DNA of 64,000 nt, taken from NCBI GenBank assembly GCA_034387635.1, contig JAOANU010000003.1, forward strand, positions 1,550,001 through 1,614,000, read 5' to 3'. The notes under the pieces are model-generated. The model was not told where the DNA came from and did no database searches. It saw only the letters and a list, made by a program, of their open reading frames with translations. Shown here one piece after another: positions 11,822 to 23,868 of the stretch (positions within the stretch are counted from its first letter, which is position 1; each line of letters begins with the position of its first letter). Both the position numbers and the translations under genes were made by a program. Source of the stretch: Rhodosporidiobolus odoratus (lineage: Eukaryota; Basidiomycota; Microbotryomycetes; Sporidiobolales; Sporidiobolaceae).

Positions 11822-13037
11822 ATGTCTTCCACTCTCCTCAATTTGCCGGACGAGCTACTCGAGCCAATCTTGACCCTCGCCGCCGGTATGAACCCCGCCA
11901 ACGATATCACCACGTCCGAAGTCGAACGCGATACAGGCACCATTGCAAGCGTCTGTTCGGTCTCGAAACGCCTCCATCGCCTGGCGCTACCTCTCCTCCT
12001 TCACGGGATCCATCTCGGCAACGATTTCGAGATACAGCGCTTCTTGTCAACTGGCAGACAGAACGGACGTGGTGGCATGGTTCGGCAGCTCACCGTGGAG
12101 GACGCAGCTGCGGAAGGAGTGCACAAGGTTATTGGAAGCTGTCTTCAGGTTGAAGAATTCTCCCTGTTGACAATCAGAGCGAAAGTCAACCTGCGTGCTT
12201 TTCGTTTCTCCCCCAGTGCGTCGACTTTGTGTGCATTTGACGTGGTTCTGAGGTCTGAACGGATGCTCCACAGAACTCCGTCACCTCGAACTCTCCAGCC
12301 TCGACTATACCATGAGCCGGCCTGCCCTCTTACCAGTTCTCACGTCCCTCATGGTCGCCCAGGTCTCCGTCCAGCCGTACCTCGTAGGCCATCTGCTATC
12401 GCCTGACTCGACGCCGAGCCTCCTTTACCTCTCAATCGACCTCTCGCCTTGTCTCCTAGAACATCTCTTGGAATACCCTGACGATCTCGCACGTCTTCGT
12501 ACTCTCGCACTACGGGACAACGACAATCGCCTCGTCCGACAAGTGACGAATCTGGCCCCGTCCAGCATGACAGTCCTTTGGACGGTCCCATTTGCGGCGG
12601 CGGCATTCTCTTCTCGTCGCATTCTGGGTAGCCGTGAGGTGGAGCACGTTCAAGTCTTCAACACCGAATTCGGCCTCTTCATGAAACACCCCGACATCAA
12701 TCAAGCCAGCCTTCACGCCCTCATTGACTGGGTGTCGAGTCTCCCCCTGCTATCCAACGCATTCACTTCGAGTGAAGGTGGAACACTCCCCCTCTCTGTC
12801 TCATCCACTGCCCAGCCTTCTTCGAAACCCCTCCGGACCCTCTGTCTCCCCAACACAGGCTTCCTCGCCCCAAGCAACAAAGACGAGTATACGTCGTCAA
12901 GGGAAAACATAGCGCGACTTTGCGCTTTGCGCGGGATCACCCTCCACTATAGCAATGATGAGTACTTCAGGTTACCTGTCTTCACCCGGTTGTGTGGGGA
13001 AGGACGCACTCGAGACAAGGATGCTCTGGGGGCCTAA
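11822..13037 (+). CDS. F-box protein, tandem copy 1
   Basis: Likely substrate adaptor of an SCF ubiquitin ligase. Exons 11822-12215 and 12274-13037 give 385 residues. The N-terminus STLLNLPDELLEPILTLA followed by a conserved SKRLHRLALPLL helix is a typical F-box; the rest is leucine-rich with irregular repeats (RHLELSSLDYTMSRPALLP, TPSLLYLSIDLSP), suggesting a divergent LRR-like substrate domain. The next gene is a clear paralog with the same single intron at the same place and phase. Target unknown. Confidence 0.85.
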
Positions 13038-13626
13038 GGGACTTGGCTGAAGCAGAGGAAGGGATCGGCAAGGAGGAACACTCCACGCCGGCGGTTCATA
13101 TGTACAGAGATGTATTCAGTACAGGGCTCCTGGAGTACCAAGAGCAGCGCTGGTGAGAAAGAGTGTAGGATCGGTGTCAGCGTCCGCAGAAAAGAGCGTT
13201 TCTGCTCGAGAACGGGTCGTTTACGAAAGGAGAATGTACTTGCCAGCGTTCCTGCGGTGACGTTAGGGAGAGTAGAGGCGTGTCTCGAGCATGGCAACAG
13301 TACCCATAGCTCGGTATCCGGTACTCGAGCGATGTGGTTGTTCGGACAGAAAGGAGCAGGAGCTAAGAAACGGCAATCTAGGCGGCACATTCACACACTG
13401 CGTCAGGTCAGAGGGCGAAACGGCTTCTTACATGAGGGTGGCAGAGTAACTCGCTTTGAAGCTCGCGCTGGACCCGCTCGACGCGGGCTGCGAGGTGGAA
13501 ATACGGATAGGAGGCCAATTTGAGAAGGTCCCGGCTGCCTTCTCCTCTCTGTCTCTCTCTTCCTTCTGGCTCTTTTGGCTTACTCGTCTCGCCAGCTAAC
13601 TCTGAGATAACTCGACCAGCAACACG
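13038..13626. other. Intergenic between F-box paralogs
   Basis: 589 bases; a plus-strand open frame of 137 codons (13110-13523) is arginine/glycine-rich with no family resemblance and is taken as chance. The region just before 13627 resembles the leader before 11822 in being pyrimidine-rich. Confidence 0.45.
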
Positions 13627-14788
13627 ATGTCTTTCACCCTCCTGAGCCTGCCCAACGAGCTGCTTGGACCGATATTCACCCTCGCCGCCGAAAGCACCAC
13701 TTCCAACCTCATCCATGACCCAGTGACCTTACCAAGCCTTTGCTTGGTCTCTAGACGGGTGCGCGAAATAGCCCTGCCGCTCCTCTACCACGAAGTCAAC
13801 TTTTGCGCGGACTTGCATGTCAAACGTTTTTTGTTGGGCTGCAGACAGGGTGGACGTGGTGGCATGGTGCAAAAGCTCACGCTAGCCGAGGTGACGGCCG
13901 AAGCAGTGCATAAGGTGATCGGAAGTTGTTCCCAGGTGAAGGAATTTATTCTCCTGGCAATCAGGGAAAAAGTCAACTTGCGTGCTTTCCGGTTTTCCCC
14001 TAGTGCGTCCGCTTCTTGTGCATCTCACTATAGTGCTCCCAAGTAACATGATGAATCCCCCAGAGCTCCGTCACCTCGAAATCTGCGAGCTCGACTTCAC
14101 CATGAGCCGGCCAGCCCTCTTTCCCATTCTCACTTCCCTCGGGGTGACCAAGGTTGACGTCAAGCCTTACCTGCTCGGCAATCTGCTCTCGCCTGATTCT
14201 ACTCCGAGTCTCCGCCACCTCTCGGTCGATTCCTCGCCTTACCTATTGTACCTTCTCCTCGATCACCCCGTCCTCCTCAGTCGCCTTCGCATTCTAGCCC
14301 TTCTAGACGACGATGAAGACCTCATGGAAGAAGTGGCAGATTTGGCGCCGTCCAGTGTGACAGTCTTGTGGAGGGCTACGTTCGAGGCAGCCGCTCTCCC
14401 TCTTCACAGCGCTCTGAGATCCAGCAATGTCCAGCACCTACAGATATCCAATACCGTCTGCAGTCTCCTCATGATCCACCCACGCGAGCATCAAGCCAGC
14501 CTCAACGCTCTCGTCGACTGGATCTCCGACATTCCCCTCCCGACAGACGGTGAAAACCTATTAGCCCCGGCTTTCTCGCCCGCGGCCGAATCTTCGACGA
14601 CGGCTCTCCGCTCGCTCTGTCTACCCAACACGGGCTTTCTGGCGCCAAGCAATGCGGATGAGTGCACACCACTGAGGGAGAAGTTGGCGAGGGTGTGCGC
14701 CTTGCGGGGAGTCGCTCTTCACCATAGCGACGGTGAGTACTACAGGTCGCCTCTGTTCGCTAGGCTGTGCGACGGAGGACCCTTGTAG
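13627..14788 (+). CDS. F-box protein, tandem copy 2
   Basis: Paralog of the gene at 11822. Exons 13627-14002 and 14064-14788 give 366 residues. Shared landmarks in the same order: LLSLPNELLGPIFTLA, GRGGMVQKLTL, VHKVIGSCSQVKEF, KVNLRAFRFSP at the intron, RHLEICELDFTMSRPALFP, LCLPNTGFLAPSN and a C-terminal CALRGVALHHSDGEY. The N-terminal third and the motifs near the intron are nearly the same in the two copies, whereas the central leucine-rich part has diverged, as expected if the substrate surface is what changes after duplication. Confidence 0.85.
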
Positions 14789-15258
14789 TGAGAGGATGAT
14801 CAAGGGTCTGCGGGGGCAAGCTGAAGCTGAGGAAGAGCGTTAGGGCAAGTGAGAATGTACCGGGGAGAAAAACCTGAGTCGGCAGATTATACTTTACAAG
14901 GACGTACTCGTGTGTGCAATCGAGATGTACGTAGAGCATTGCTGCCCGCTCGAAAGGGAAGCACAGAGCGCAGCAATGGCACGGCCCCAAAAGCATAATC
15001 CTGTCTCCCCCTGTTATCGGCTATCTGTTCCAAAACGGCACAACTGGACCCTGCGTTGCAGGTGAGCCACAAGCGCGCAAGCTGAATAGGGCAAGACTTG
15101 TCGAGACTGCTTGAGGAGGGAAGAGCGACGAGGAAACAACCAGTGTTTTCCCACCACCTACTAGGGTCCATACGAGGGAACGTACATCTATACTGCAAGC
15201 GAGGTGTAGGGTCGAACGAGAAGCATCAAGTGGATTGGACGGCGAACCGGGTGCCAGA
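14789..15258. other. Convergent intergenic region
   Basis: 470 bases between two facing 3' ends. No coding frame supported; it should carry both transcript ends. Confidence 0.5.
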
Positions 15259-18200
15259 TTAGGTCGGCTTGCCCATGAGTTTCCACCAGCGAGCTGCGGG
15301 AGAAACCTCGGGTCAGCTTTCGTATGCGGGCGCGTTTCGAGCAAGTAGAGAATACGCACGCATGCAGGAGTACTGCACATACATATGCACATACACACAC
15401 ACGGCCATATCGTACAAGGGTAAGATCAGCCAAACCATCGAAGAAAGTGATCGGGTCAAAGTCGCGCACCCCGTCTTCATCAAAGCTATTCTCCGGGTAG
15501 CATTCGCATTTCCCGTTACGTGACAGGGTGGCAGAGTTGGCTGAGAGCGGGTTAGTAGCGTAGGTGCGAGAGGGAGAGTGGTAAAAGAAGATTGTGAGAA
15601 AAGGTGGGAGAATGTTGAGAAGGTCGAGTCAGTGTCGCTTATTTCGGCGGCTTCCACCCTAGGCGAAAAGGCACAGCCGGAGGCGGGGAACCGAACGTAG
15701 CTAAGGAGGAAGCACGTACTAGGACAGTGTGTATAGGGATTGTCTGCGCACTCCCAACGGGCATTCGGGTGGAGAAGAGAACGGGCAATCAGCATCCCCG
15801 TTCCGTGTCCGCCTCGACAATGGGAAGACGCACGGCGATAAGCAATGTCATCGAACAGATGTACCGAAGTCTTTGGCAAGAAGAGTGCGACAGCCAACGA
15901 GTGAACGGGCGCTGCATCGAGGGTGAAGGAAAACGGGAATCAGATCGGTAGATTCTAGTCAAACAAAGCGCATGCTTACCATCCCCCCACCTTTCGTAAA
16001 AGAAGCCGCCTATAGCACACAGAGATACACGTCAGCTCAAAAGAGGAGAGAAAGAGGTGAAACTGGGTAGGCAGAAACGCGCCCTTTTGATCGAGGAAGT
16101 CGAAGTACTGTAGAAAAAGCGGCGGGGTCAGCTCGAGTGTATGCATACTGGCTACTGAGCTTGCGCTTGCAGCCACGCGGGAGGGGAAGATGGAGGAAGA
16201 CGTGAACGCACGTCCTGATAAGCCTTCGAACGCCAGAAGCGCATATCACCAATCTCTGCACACGAAAAGCAGCGAGGTACGTCTTGTTAGCTCCAGTGCG
16301 TGTGTTCTGGGCTGATCTAAGGAAAAGAACGCACCGAAGTTTGACCAGAACTGCGTCGCAAGGGAATTACCGAAGTTAACAGGTCGGTCCAACCCAGCAG
16401 AAAGGAGCATGGCACACCCACACCTCGTAGCTTGAGTGCGTTGCAAAGAGAAAGTTCTTACGTACATGGCACAGATTCCAATCCCCCTCCTGCAACCCCT
16501 TACTTTGATCATCAATCAGAAAGTGCAACGCGCTGTCCGGGTCAATGTGCTCGGGGTGCAACTTGGCAAACTCCTTGGTCGCGTCCCAGAGCGTTTCGAC
16601 CGTACGGCGGTACTCGTAGAGGGCGACGGTGAAACCGTAGGTTTTCTGGTTGGCTTCCATCTGTGATCGGACAGGGCTTGGTCAGCATGGACGGGTGTTA
16701 CGCTCAGGAGGTGTAGGAAGGGGGTGCTGGGAGAAAGAACGTACAAAGAGGAAGGGATCGTAGTCAATATCGCAGAAGAACTGCAGCGAGTGGAAATGCA
16801 TCTCAGTTTTATGGCAAACAAGTGGCTAAGGTCAAGGTCGCTAAAGGCGCACCTCCACACCAGGCTCAACTCGCCAGTAGTAATCGAAGCTTTGTAGAAT
16901 CTTTTGCTTGAAGAACTGCATGGACGCAAGCGAGGCGACAAGCAAGGCGAAGTGGAGGGGTATCAACGTTTTTGGGAAGGTCAACTTAGCAGCTCCTGGA
17001 CAAGCGAGAAGAAAGGCACGTACGAAGCCCGAGTTGAAGCGGCACATGTGACTGCGGGAAGAACAGCATCAGGGGTGAGCACGACGAATGGGGAAGGTTG
17101 CGATGCGGTGCGCAAGAAGAAAGGCGAGGAAAGAGATGAAGATACCGATACGATTCCGAGCCACCGTCTGCCACAGCGAGAGCAAACGGGTCAGTACCGA
17201 CTCGGCATACAGCGAGGAACATTCGCAAGGGCGTAGGTACGAGGAAAGGGGACATTTGACTGAACGTACAGATGACATGCTCATCCACCATCTTCTGCCG
17301 TTCTTCCGCCGCATATGTCTGGTTGATGAATTCGGGATAGCTCCACTGCTCCTTGGGGATGGTCTCTGTAGCGAGCGAGCAATGAGCATCCAGAACGGCA
17401 TAGCGGTCAAAGACGAAGATCGGGGAATACGGATAGAGGGGACAAGCCTAGGTAACGTACCGAAGAAGACCTCGCTCCGGGTCATGCTCATCACGCCCTT
17501 CTTGAAGTCTTCATCGAACGCTGCGATGCGCGAGTTGCAAAGGGGCAGGGTTAGTATGGCCATCATCCGACAGACCCCGTCTTCCGCCCCTGCCTCAACC
17601 CTGGCAAAGCGTTGAGGAGAGCCAAGCCGGCCGACTCAGCAGAAACGAATTCAAAGACTCACGTTCGTCGTTCATGAACACCCAAGGGTAGCCAAACCGC
17701 CTGTTGAACCGACTCTCAAGGTGCCTCATCGAATCCCGCATACTTTCCCGTTCATTATTGCGGACCAGGGCGACGAGGGCGGCGTTGGCGCGTTTGAAGC
17801 TGCAGGATACAGGATTCAGGAGTGATGAGAACAGAATGAGCGTCTCGGAGCGTTCTTGCGCAATTAGAAAAGAAAAGGAACAGAATGTCCGCTTTGTTTC
17901 TTTTCCTCCCCATGCGGGACGCCTCAGGAAGACAAAAGCGAAGCTAGACGTACGGATTCAGCGCAGCCGGGTAGACATCCGGTGGCATCAACAACCCACT
18001 CTTGGGATCCTTTACCAACGGAGGATCCAACAAACCCTCATTCTCTGGTAAATCCCTCCAATCTCCCCTTTCCCCAGTTCCTCCTCCTGCTGTTTCCCCT
18101 TTACTCGCCCGCCAATCTGAGACCCAACTCGCATAGGCTCCCCATTTTCCCCTTGTGTCGGCTGCTGAGGAAGGTAGGGAAGAGGAGAATGCGGAAGAGG

Positions 18201-18414
18201 AGAGTGAGAGGAGGGCGAGCACGACAAGAGCGGCGGCAGAGTAGGCGAGTGCTCTCAGTACGCGTGGGGAGGAGAGGGCCTCTACTGTGTTGGGTGGTAG
18301 CGAGTTGTGCAGTTTTTGTAGTAGTGGATTTGAGGTGGGTGGAGATGTGGAGCGCGTGGATGACGATGCGTTGGAATCGTTGGCACTGCTGGGTAGAGGT
18401 GAATAGGGTGCCAT
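15259..18414 (-). CDS. GT15 alpha-1,2-mannosyltransferase (KRE2/MNT1/KTR family)
   Basis: Type II Golgi enzyme that extends O- and N-linked mannans from GDP-mannose. Eighteen exons give 477 residues: 18414-17954, 17799-17663, 17520-17461, 17365-17270, 17167-17146, 17051-17024, 16915-16853, 16780-16745, 16660-16466, 16350-16335, 16255-16212, 16107-16083, 16009-15980, 15911-15834, 15743-15720, 15540-15470, 15372-15360, 15293-15259. A cytosolic tail is followed by one signal-anchor helix (about 54-76). Family blocks: MRHLESRFNRRFGYPWVF, ETIPKEQWSYPEF, MCRFNSGFFF-like, YYWRVEPGVEFFCDIDYDPF, GDWNLCHFWSNFEIGDMRFW, GGFFYERWGDAPVHS, HNPYTHCP, and the Cys-rich end closing with YSCMPRWWKLMG. Intron 12 appears to use a GC donor (16082-16081), the only site giving DQKGGFFYERWGD in frame. 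Which KTR subfamily is not decidable here. Confidence 0.93.
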
Positions 18415-18929
18415 CCCTAATGGCTATAGCTCAGCTGACTTTAGCAGGAATGGGTGTAGGACGAGATTCGAGAGGTCTGCGCTCCTCGGAAGTCGCAGCA
18501 GGCGCAGGACGCGATCTTCCCCCTGTCCATTTTCTTCCTTTCGCGAACCTCCAGACGGGCCAAAGACGGGTCGGTCGGAGTGTATACGCTTACAGGCGCG
18601 TAGAAAGTGTACTACTACAACTCGAGCCCGGAGTGGTTTTCTCGTATATGCAGCGTGTCTGTGTGGACGAAAAAAGGCGAAACGTAGAGAACGACAACGG
18701 TGGGAGGTACTGAACTAAGTAAGGAAGAGGGGAACAGGAAACCGTAAGCGGAGAAAGAGAAAAGGAGAGAGAAAGAGAGAGCGAGCGGCAAGGGGTTGGT
18801 ATTCAAGGAAAAAAAGGGCAGAAAAAGTAGTAGAAACAGGGACCTTCTATCGTAGACTAGGGCGACCGGCACCCTCGCACGCACTCACGCCTGCGCACGC
18901 TAAGCTCCCACCCTTCCCGCCCTCGGCGA
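18415..18929. other. Intergenic, no gene seen
   Basis: 515 bases upstream of the mannosyltransferase and downstream of the surface-protein stop. The small frames present are arginine or serine/phenylalanine-rich and unsupported. Likely promoter plus 3' untranslated region. Confidence 0.5.
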
Positions 18930-20977
18930 TCACGCGTACCTCCGAGCACCTGGTGGCAATTGCTGACCCGAAGACGGCCAGGTCCCATTCGCAGCCGAGT
19001 CAAATAACCGGTAGTTGAACTCCTCCGGGTTCGCCAGCTCGTCCGACGTTTCTCGTCGAGCGCCAGGTGGTAATTGAGCAGAGGAAGGTGGAGGGTCTCG
19101 GAGCGCAAGGGAAGAAGGGTGCGGTTCCGTTGCTGCTGAAGAGGGTGGGACACCGATGGTCGGATCGTAGGAACCGGTAGAGGGAATGACGGTGTTTCCG
19201 GAATGGTTCGAGTCGTAAGAAGCGTACTGAGATGGGTGGTGAGGGTGGGATTCTGGATAGTCGTACAGTGTGGCGGCGGGGTCAGAAGGGTGTCGAGGGT
19301 AGTGCCCTGTACCGGGATGCGGCGGAGATGGTTGAGTGTGAGGGTAGAGGTGAACGTGTTCACCCTGTGGTGAGGGCGAGGGGTATTTGATGAGGCTCTT
19401 GTCGTAACTTCCATCGCCGCTCGAGGGCGAATGGTCCTCCCATCCTGCGGCTTCTCCACGGCCTCCCTCACCGACTCCCGCAGCAGAAGCAGCCAGCGGA
19501 ATGGTGAACGGCTCGACCAGCGGGGCCTGCCCTTGCGCATCGCGGAATTCGCTTGTTTGCAGGGCTTGCTCCTTTCGGTATTGTGCTGCGGCTTGCTGAC
19601 GGCGACGCCGAACGAGCCACCATGCGAGCAGCGCAATGAGAAGAGCGAGAGCGATACCCCCAACTACGCCGCCGACGATGGCGCCAATAGGTGTTTTCGA
19701 AGGATGCGAGGGGGAGTTGCAGGTGCTGAGGTTGAGGGCCGACTGAATCCCGGTCGTGACCGGGGAGCTTTGACCTTGCGAGTCGGTGATGAAGACTGTA
19801 CGGCAACGGGGAGTCAATTTTGGTAAAAACAGTGATAATGAAGTAGCGACTTCTTCAGACGCACAGTGGAAAGTCTGCCCTGCTGGCACGACGTTCTTCA
19901 GCTTGATCTTCCGTTCCTCCACTCCTGTAAGGTTCGCATACGCCCCACTCGTTCCCGCTAGCACGCTGACGGAGTATGGCGGCGTACCGCCCTTCAGCTC
20001 GAGGTCGATTTCATCGCACGGTCGGTCGTGAGGGGAGTACGAGTAGGTGATCGGGGCGGTATCTGGCATGGTCTCGTTGAAGACAGTACAGTTGCTGTAG
20101 CCGGGTACGATGGTGTCTGCGAAAGAGTGAACAGTAGCGGTCAATGGTGGTTCAATGTTGAGAGAAGGAAGGAAGAGAGAGGATGTTGAACAAGCAAAGA
20201 GCGACGCACAGCCATCAACCGCTCCTCCAGAATTATTTGCAGAGTCCGCCATGGCGAAGGTGAGGGTTGTGCCCTACAAGACACGAGAACGCGCTCCTCG
20301 TCAGTGGGCGGACCGTGGAGGGGAAGCGGAAAAGCGCACTGTCGGGTACTGAGCATTCCAGGTAAACTGTCCGCCTATGTCCTCCGTTACTTCCATGACA
20401 CTCGGCTGTATGGGAGGAGAAATGATAAGCGGAAGTGAGTTAGTATCCTGCTATAAAATAGCACGCGACTAATGCCCTTCCTCCCCTCGAATCCTGCAAT
20501 CCTGCCGAGGTGCCCGACGGCCGACAAATGCTTACCTCGACGGCGCCGCGTCCGAACGACGAAGAGCAAGAAGGATGACTCACCTCGTACCCTGGTGCTG
20601 CCGCTGTAAACCAGAACGGCTTGACAGGTTGCACCGCCGCCTGACCATTTGCGGTGGTGTAGACTTGAAAACCGGAACAAGAAGGGATCTGAAAGTTGGA
20701 ATCTTGGTAGGTTGCCCAGAAGAATGAAATTGAAGGTTGCCGTGGTGCTGCTAGTTCAGAAGATGCCTGTCATGAGAGAAACAAGGTGAGAACGGGGAAT
20801 GAGGATGAGGATGAGGATGAGGATGAGAGGTCAGTGGAACTCGTCTCGATGGCCAGGGCAGTGTGACGCCTGGCTCGTTAGAGAGTCAGATAAGACAGCG
20901 ATGTAGCATACCAATGTCCCTTGAGCGAGCAGTGCGAGTCCGATCGCCTTCGCGCGCAGAGAGCTGATGCTCCTCAT
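18930..20977 (-). CDS. Single-pass surface glycoprotein, Ser/Pro/His-rich tail
   Basis: No named family recognised, but the architecture is that of fungal cell-surface proteins. Exons 20977-20912, 20766-20584, 20405-20340, 20273-20210, 20116-19865 and 19795-18930 give 498 residues. Order: a secretion signal (MRSISSLRAKAIGLALLAQG), a Cys-poor ectodomain with aromatic-rich strands and repeated motifs (QPSISFFWATYQ, GQFTWNAQYPTGTTLTF, GTPPYSVSVLAGT) suggesting two Ig-like beta units, a Gly/Ala-rich helix (about 247-272) ending in RRRRQ, and a long cytosolic tail rich in Ser, Pro, His and Tyr with a duplicated QLPPGARR near the end. A sensor or adhesion role is inference. Just before the stop is a donor-like GTACGC, so an alternative last exon cannot be excluded. 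Confidence 0.8.
20801..20824. repeat. GAGGAT hexamer repeat
   Basis: Four perfect copies of GAGGAT plus a partial unit, inside the first intron of the surface-protein gene. Confidence 0.85.
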
Positions 20978-21585
20978 CCCGGGACGACTTGCTGAAGAAG
21001 CTGAGCTGGAGTAACGCGGTAGGGTGGACGTGGAGATGTGCGCAGGGAGTAGGGCAGAACAGACAACCTTGAAGCAAGAGCAATAGACGACGAGGGAATG
21101 AAGAGTCGAGTTCGCCTTCTCGAGCGTGTCCTGAACGGCGTTCGAGCGAGACATGCGAACCGTTCGTGGCTTTTTTCCTTCTTTTTCTTCCTAGCCTCGA
21201 TCACACAGTGCACTTTTTAAGGATTCTGAGCTTACTCGCAAATTACCGGTACTCGCTTGCTCAGCTGGAGCTCAGCGACCTTCAACGCGCGGCGTTAGGA
21301 ACAATCCTCCATGCTGTCGAAAATGTGCTTTGTGGTTGCAGGCAAGCCCGCCCACAAACTAACACCAAGCCCAGTGCGGCCTCGTCACGAATCAGGCATG
21401 TGCGCACTGTACGGAACGCTCGACGTCATCAGTACTCAGCAGCACTTGAGGGGCTGCGACAAGGCTCGGTCCAGCGGTTCATGCGGAAAGAATGCGAGTC
21501 ACAGGCAGAAAAGGTCACCCGGGATGGCATAACATCGGTATACAATGGTGCCGCTCTGTCTGGAGCGGGTGGGATGCTGCGATAT
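20978..21585. other. Intergenic, no gene seen
   Basis: 608 bases between the start of the surface-protein gene and the stop of REI1. The frame of the surface-protein first exon stays open upstream to an ATG at 21154, but that would bury the signal peptide behind 59 residues. Confidence 0.45.
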
Positions 21586-23440
21586 CTATTGGAGGAAGGG
21601 GTCGCGGAACTGTAGGCGAGATGAAGGAAAAAGAGAGGAACGGAAAAAGAAAGAAATGAAACAGGTAAGGAAGTGGCAGGGTCAGCTATGCGTACGGGAC
21701 GTACGCACGACTGAGAGAGTGATAGACTTACGTGCTTCTGGTTGTTGCCCTTGATACCGAAAGCCAACTGCCTATCGTGGTACCGCCTCATCTGGGTAAA
21801 CTCCCTCGTCGCCTTACCCGCCTCCCTCGCTTCACCAGCATTCCTGGCCCTGATAACCTCGTTCTGAGTCTTACCACCAAAGCCAGCACCCTTGGCCGGT
21901 ACAAGCGCCGCGTCATGCAACTTCGGTCGGGCGTGCGAGCGGTCCTTCTTGTTCGGGTCATTACGGAGGGCCGGGACGAGTGCAAGGAGGGCTTGCGAGT
22001 GAGCAGAAGGCTTCGCGGCATCCTTGGGCGAAGAGTGGGCGGTAGATTTGAAGGGAGTGCCGTCGAGGTAGGGGAGATGGTTCTGCTTGTGAACACGCTG
22101 GTGGACGCGGTGGCCGATGCGAGCGCCCGAGGGAAGGACGAGCTCGTATTCGGTGTCGCCATAGCTGACGTTCGTTCCGCTCGGGAGCTCCTCGTCGTCC
22201 GAGTCGGAGTCCGAATCGCTGTCATCGACGGAAGCAGATTCGTAAACAACCTCGACATCCTCTCCACCCTCGCCATCCATCTCGGCGTCCTCTGCGCCGT
22301 CGAAATCTTCCCACCCGTCGGCAGCGCCGCTCTTGGCAGCACGTGCTGCCGCCTTCTCCGCTCGCTTCGCCGCCTTCTTCGCTTGTCGCTCCTCGTAGTC
22401 GGGGTACGAGGGCCTGAAGTCATAGAAGTCGGCGATGTTGAGCTGCTCTTCTTCGGTGTCGTAACGAAGACGGCAATGAGACTGCACAGAAGGGAAGGCA
22501 GGTCAGGATCGGGCTGGGGAGGAAGGGACAAATCGCTGGGATGCACCTTGGACTGCATATGCGCCCGAACGGCCTCGACACCCTTACTCGCCCTCTTCGC
22601 CAGAGTGTCCTGTTCCAGCTCTTGCTCCTTGCCAAGATCGATGTTTCCTCCGTACCCTTTGCCGCAGCACACGCAAACGTTCCACGTTCCGACTTCCTCG
22701 CCCAAGCGGTTCAACAGGCCCTCGAGGTCAACGAGGTACTCCTCTTCTGGGACGACGAACGAGTGCGCCTGACGCATGTGCGTGACGTTTTCTTGTGCAG
22801 TCGAGGAGCGGGCGGTACAGAAGAGGCAGGAAGTGACGGGGATGGGAGGGGCGTATTGCAATCGCTTTGCCACAAGGCGGTCGAGGGCGGCGTCACCGGA
22901 CGACTCAAAGGGCGCATCAGCGGCGGGAGGCGGAGGGGGAGGAGCGGTGGAGGTGGAAGGAACGGGGGAAGCCATCGAGACGTCCTCCGACGCAGAGGGG
23001 GCGGGGGCGGCGAGGTCCGCTACCTTTAGCTTCGAGGCAGACTTGAAGACAACATCTTTATGCTTCTTGGTCTTGACATGCGCTTCATGCGTCGCTGGGG
23101 AGGCGAAGGTTTTGCTGAAAATGGCAAGGTCAGGTCAGCATGTTGTGCTGCGACGCGACTGAGCGCCGACTTACTTGCAGGCCTTGCAAGCGAGCTTCTT
23201 GGTCGGTTCATCCTCTTTCTCCTGTCCGCCAAGCTGTGTCGACCGCTCCTTCACTTTGTCGTCAAAGAGTTCTTGCGTAACGGGACCGAGGCCGGCCACC
23301 CTACGGCGAGAATTGTAACGGTGGAGTTCGGTGGCATAGTGTTCCCGCTGCGAGGCTGCGTCCCTGAAGGCGAGCTGGCACGATAAGCAGGTGTAGGGAT
23401 AATCATTTGAGTTGACCGTCTGGTCGGTGATGGTCGACAT
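21586..23440 (-). CDS. REI1: Cytosolic 60S maturation zinc-finger protein REI1/ZNF622
   Basis: Late 60S ribosome biogenesis factor that helps release and recycle Arx1/Alb1. Exons 23440-23175, 23114-22547, 22481-21732 and 21609-21586 give 535 residues. The first C2H2 finger (YTCLSCQLAF, about 15-40) is followed by HRYNSRRRVAGLGPVT, a hallmark of the family. A second finger (CKACNKTFASPATHEAH), a third (CLFC with H-x-H spacing) and a fourth (CVCCGKGY) follow, then an acidic Asp/Ser run and the C-terminal GFGGKTQNEVIRARN and QLAFGIKGNNQKHFRDPFLQ. That last motif is split over a 24-base terminal exon, which confirms the model. Confidence 0.95.
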
Positions 23441-23776
23441 GGCGGCTGGTCAGAGTTCCGAGTGGGTGCGGGAGATGCGCAGTACTGTCTATACGACTTG
23501 TAGAAGCTCTGAGTAGCCCAAGGTGGGATCGAGCAGAGGTAGAGCGAGAGAGCTGGAGGCAAGCTCGGGTTGATGAGCGAATATCCAGTGGCGATCAACT
23601 GGATCAAACGTAATCCAAATACATTCTCTGAGGTAACGAAATTCATAGATCCCGGGCGACGTCGCACGCAGGCAAGCACAGCTCAGCCGAGTCACGCGAC
23701 ACCTCTCGACCAAAAGAAGGCGGGCATTTGTACGAAAAGAGGCCATTGGGACCGCCGAGCGCAAAAAACAAGAGAA
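23441..23776. other. Intergenic, no protein gene seen
   Basis: About 340 bases between the REI1 start and the tRNA. It contains the REI1 promoter, and the run of six T (minus strand) just past the tRNA fits a pol III terminator. Confidence 0.5.
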
Positions 23777-23868
23777 CGACCAGAGCAGGATTTGAACCTG
23801 CGCAGGCAAAGCCTATTAGATGACGATGAGATTCGAGTCTAACTCCTTAACCGCTCGGACATCTGGCC
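23777..23868 (-). tRNA. tRNA-Ser(CGA) with intron, copy 1
   Basis: Folded by eye: a 7-pair acceptor stem (GGCCAGA with TCTGGTC), discriminator G, a D arm with AGCGGTTAAGG, anticodon stem TTAGA/TCTAA, and a T arm with GGTTCAAATCC. The anticodon loop carries CTCGAA, giving anticodon CGA for UCG serine, followed by an intron of about 10 bases at the canonical position after base 37. A long variable arm (AGGCTTTGCCT) and discriminator G are typical of serine tRNAs. A T-run downstream is the likely terminator. The 5' end is only 103 bases from the start of the divergent peptidase gene. Confidence 0.93.

Noticed and set aside
15351..15411. TG/CA-rich tract as a candidate regulatory repeat
   Set aside because: It lies inside a mannosyltransferase intron next to its acceptor and is too short and imperfect to claim more than a simple-sequence tract.
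21732..22772. 346-codon plus-strand open frame across REI1
   Set aside because: It is the antisense shadow of REI1, whose zinc fingers and FRDP-type C-terminus fix the coding strand.
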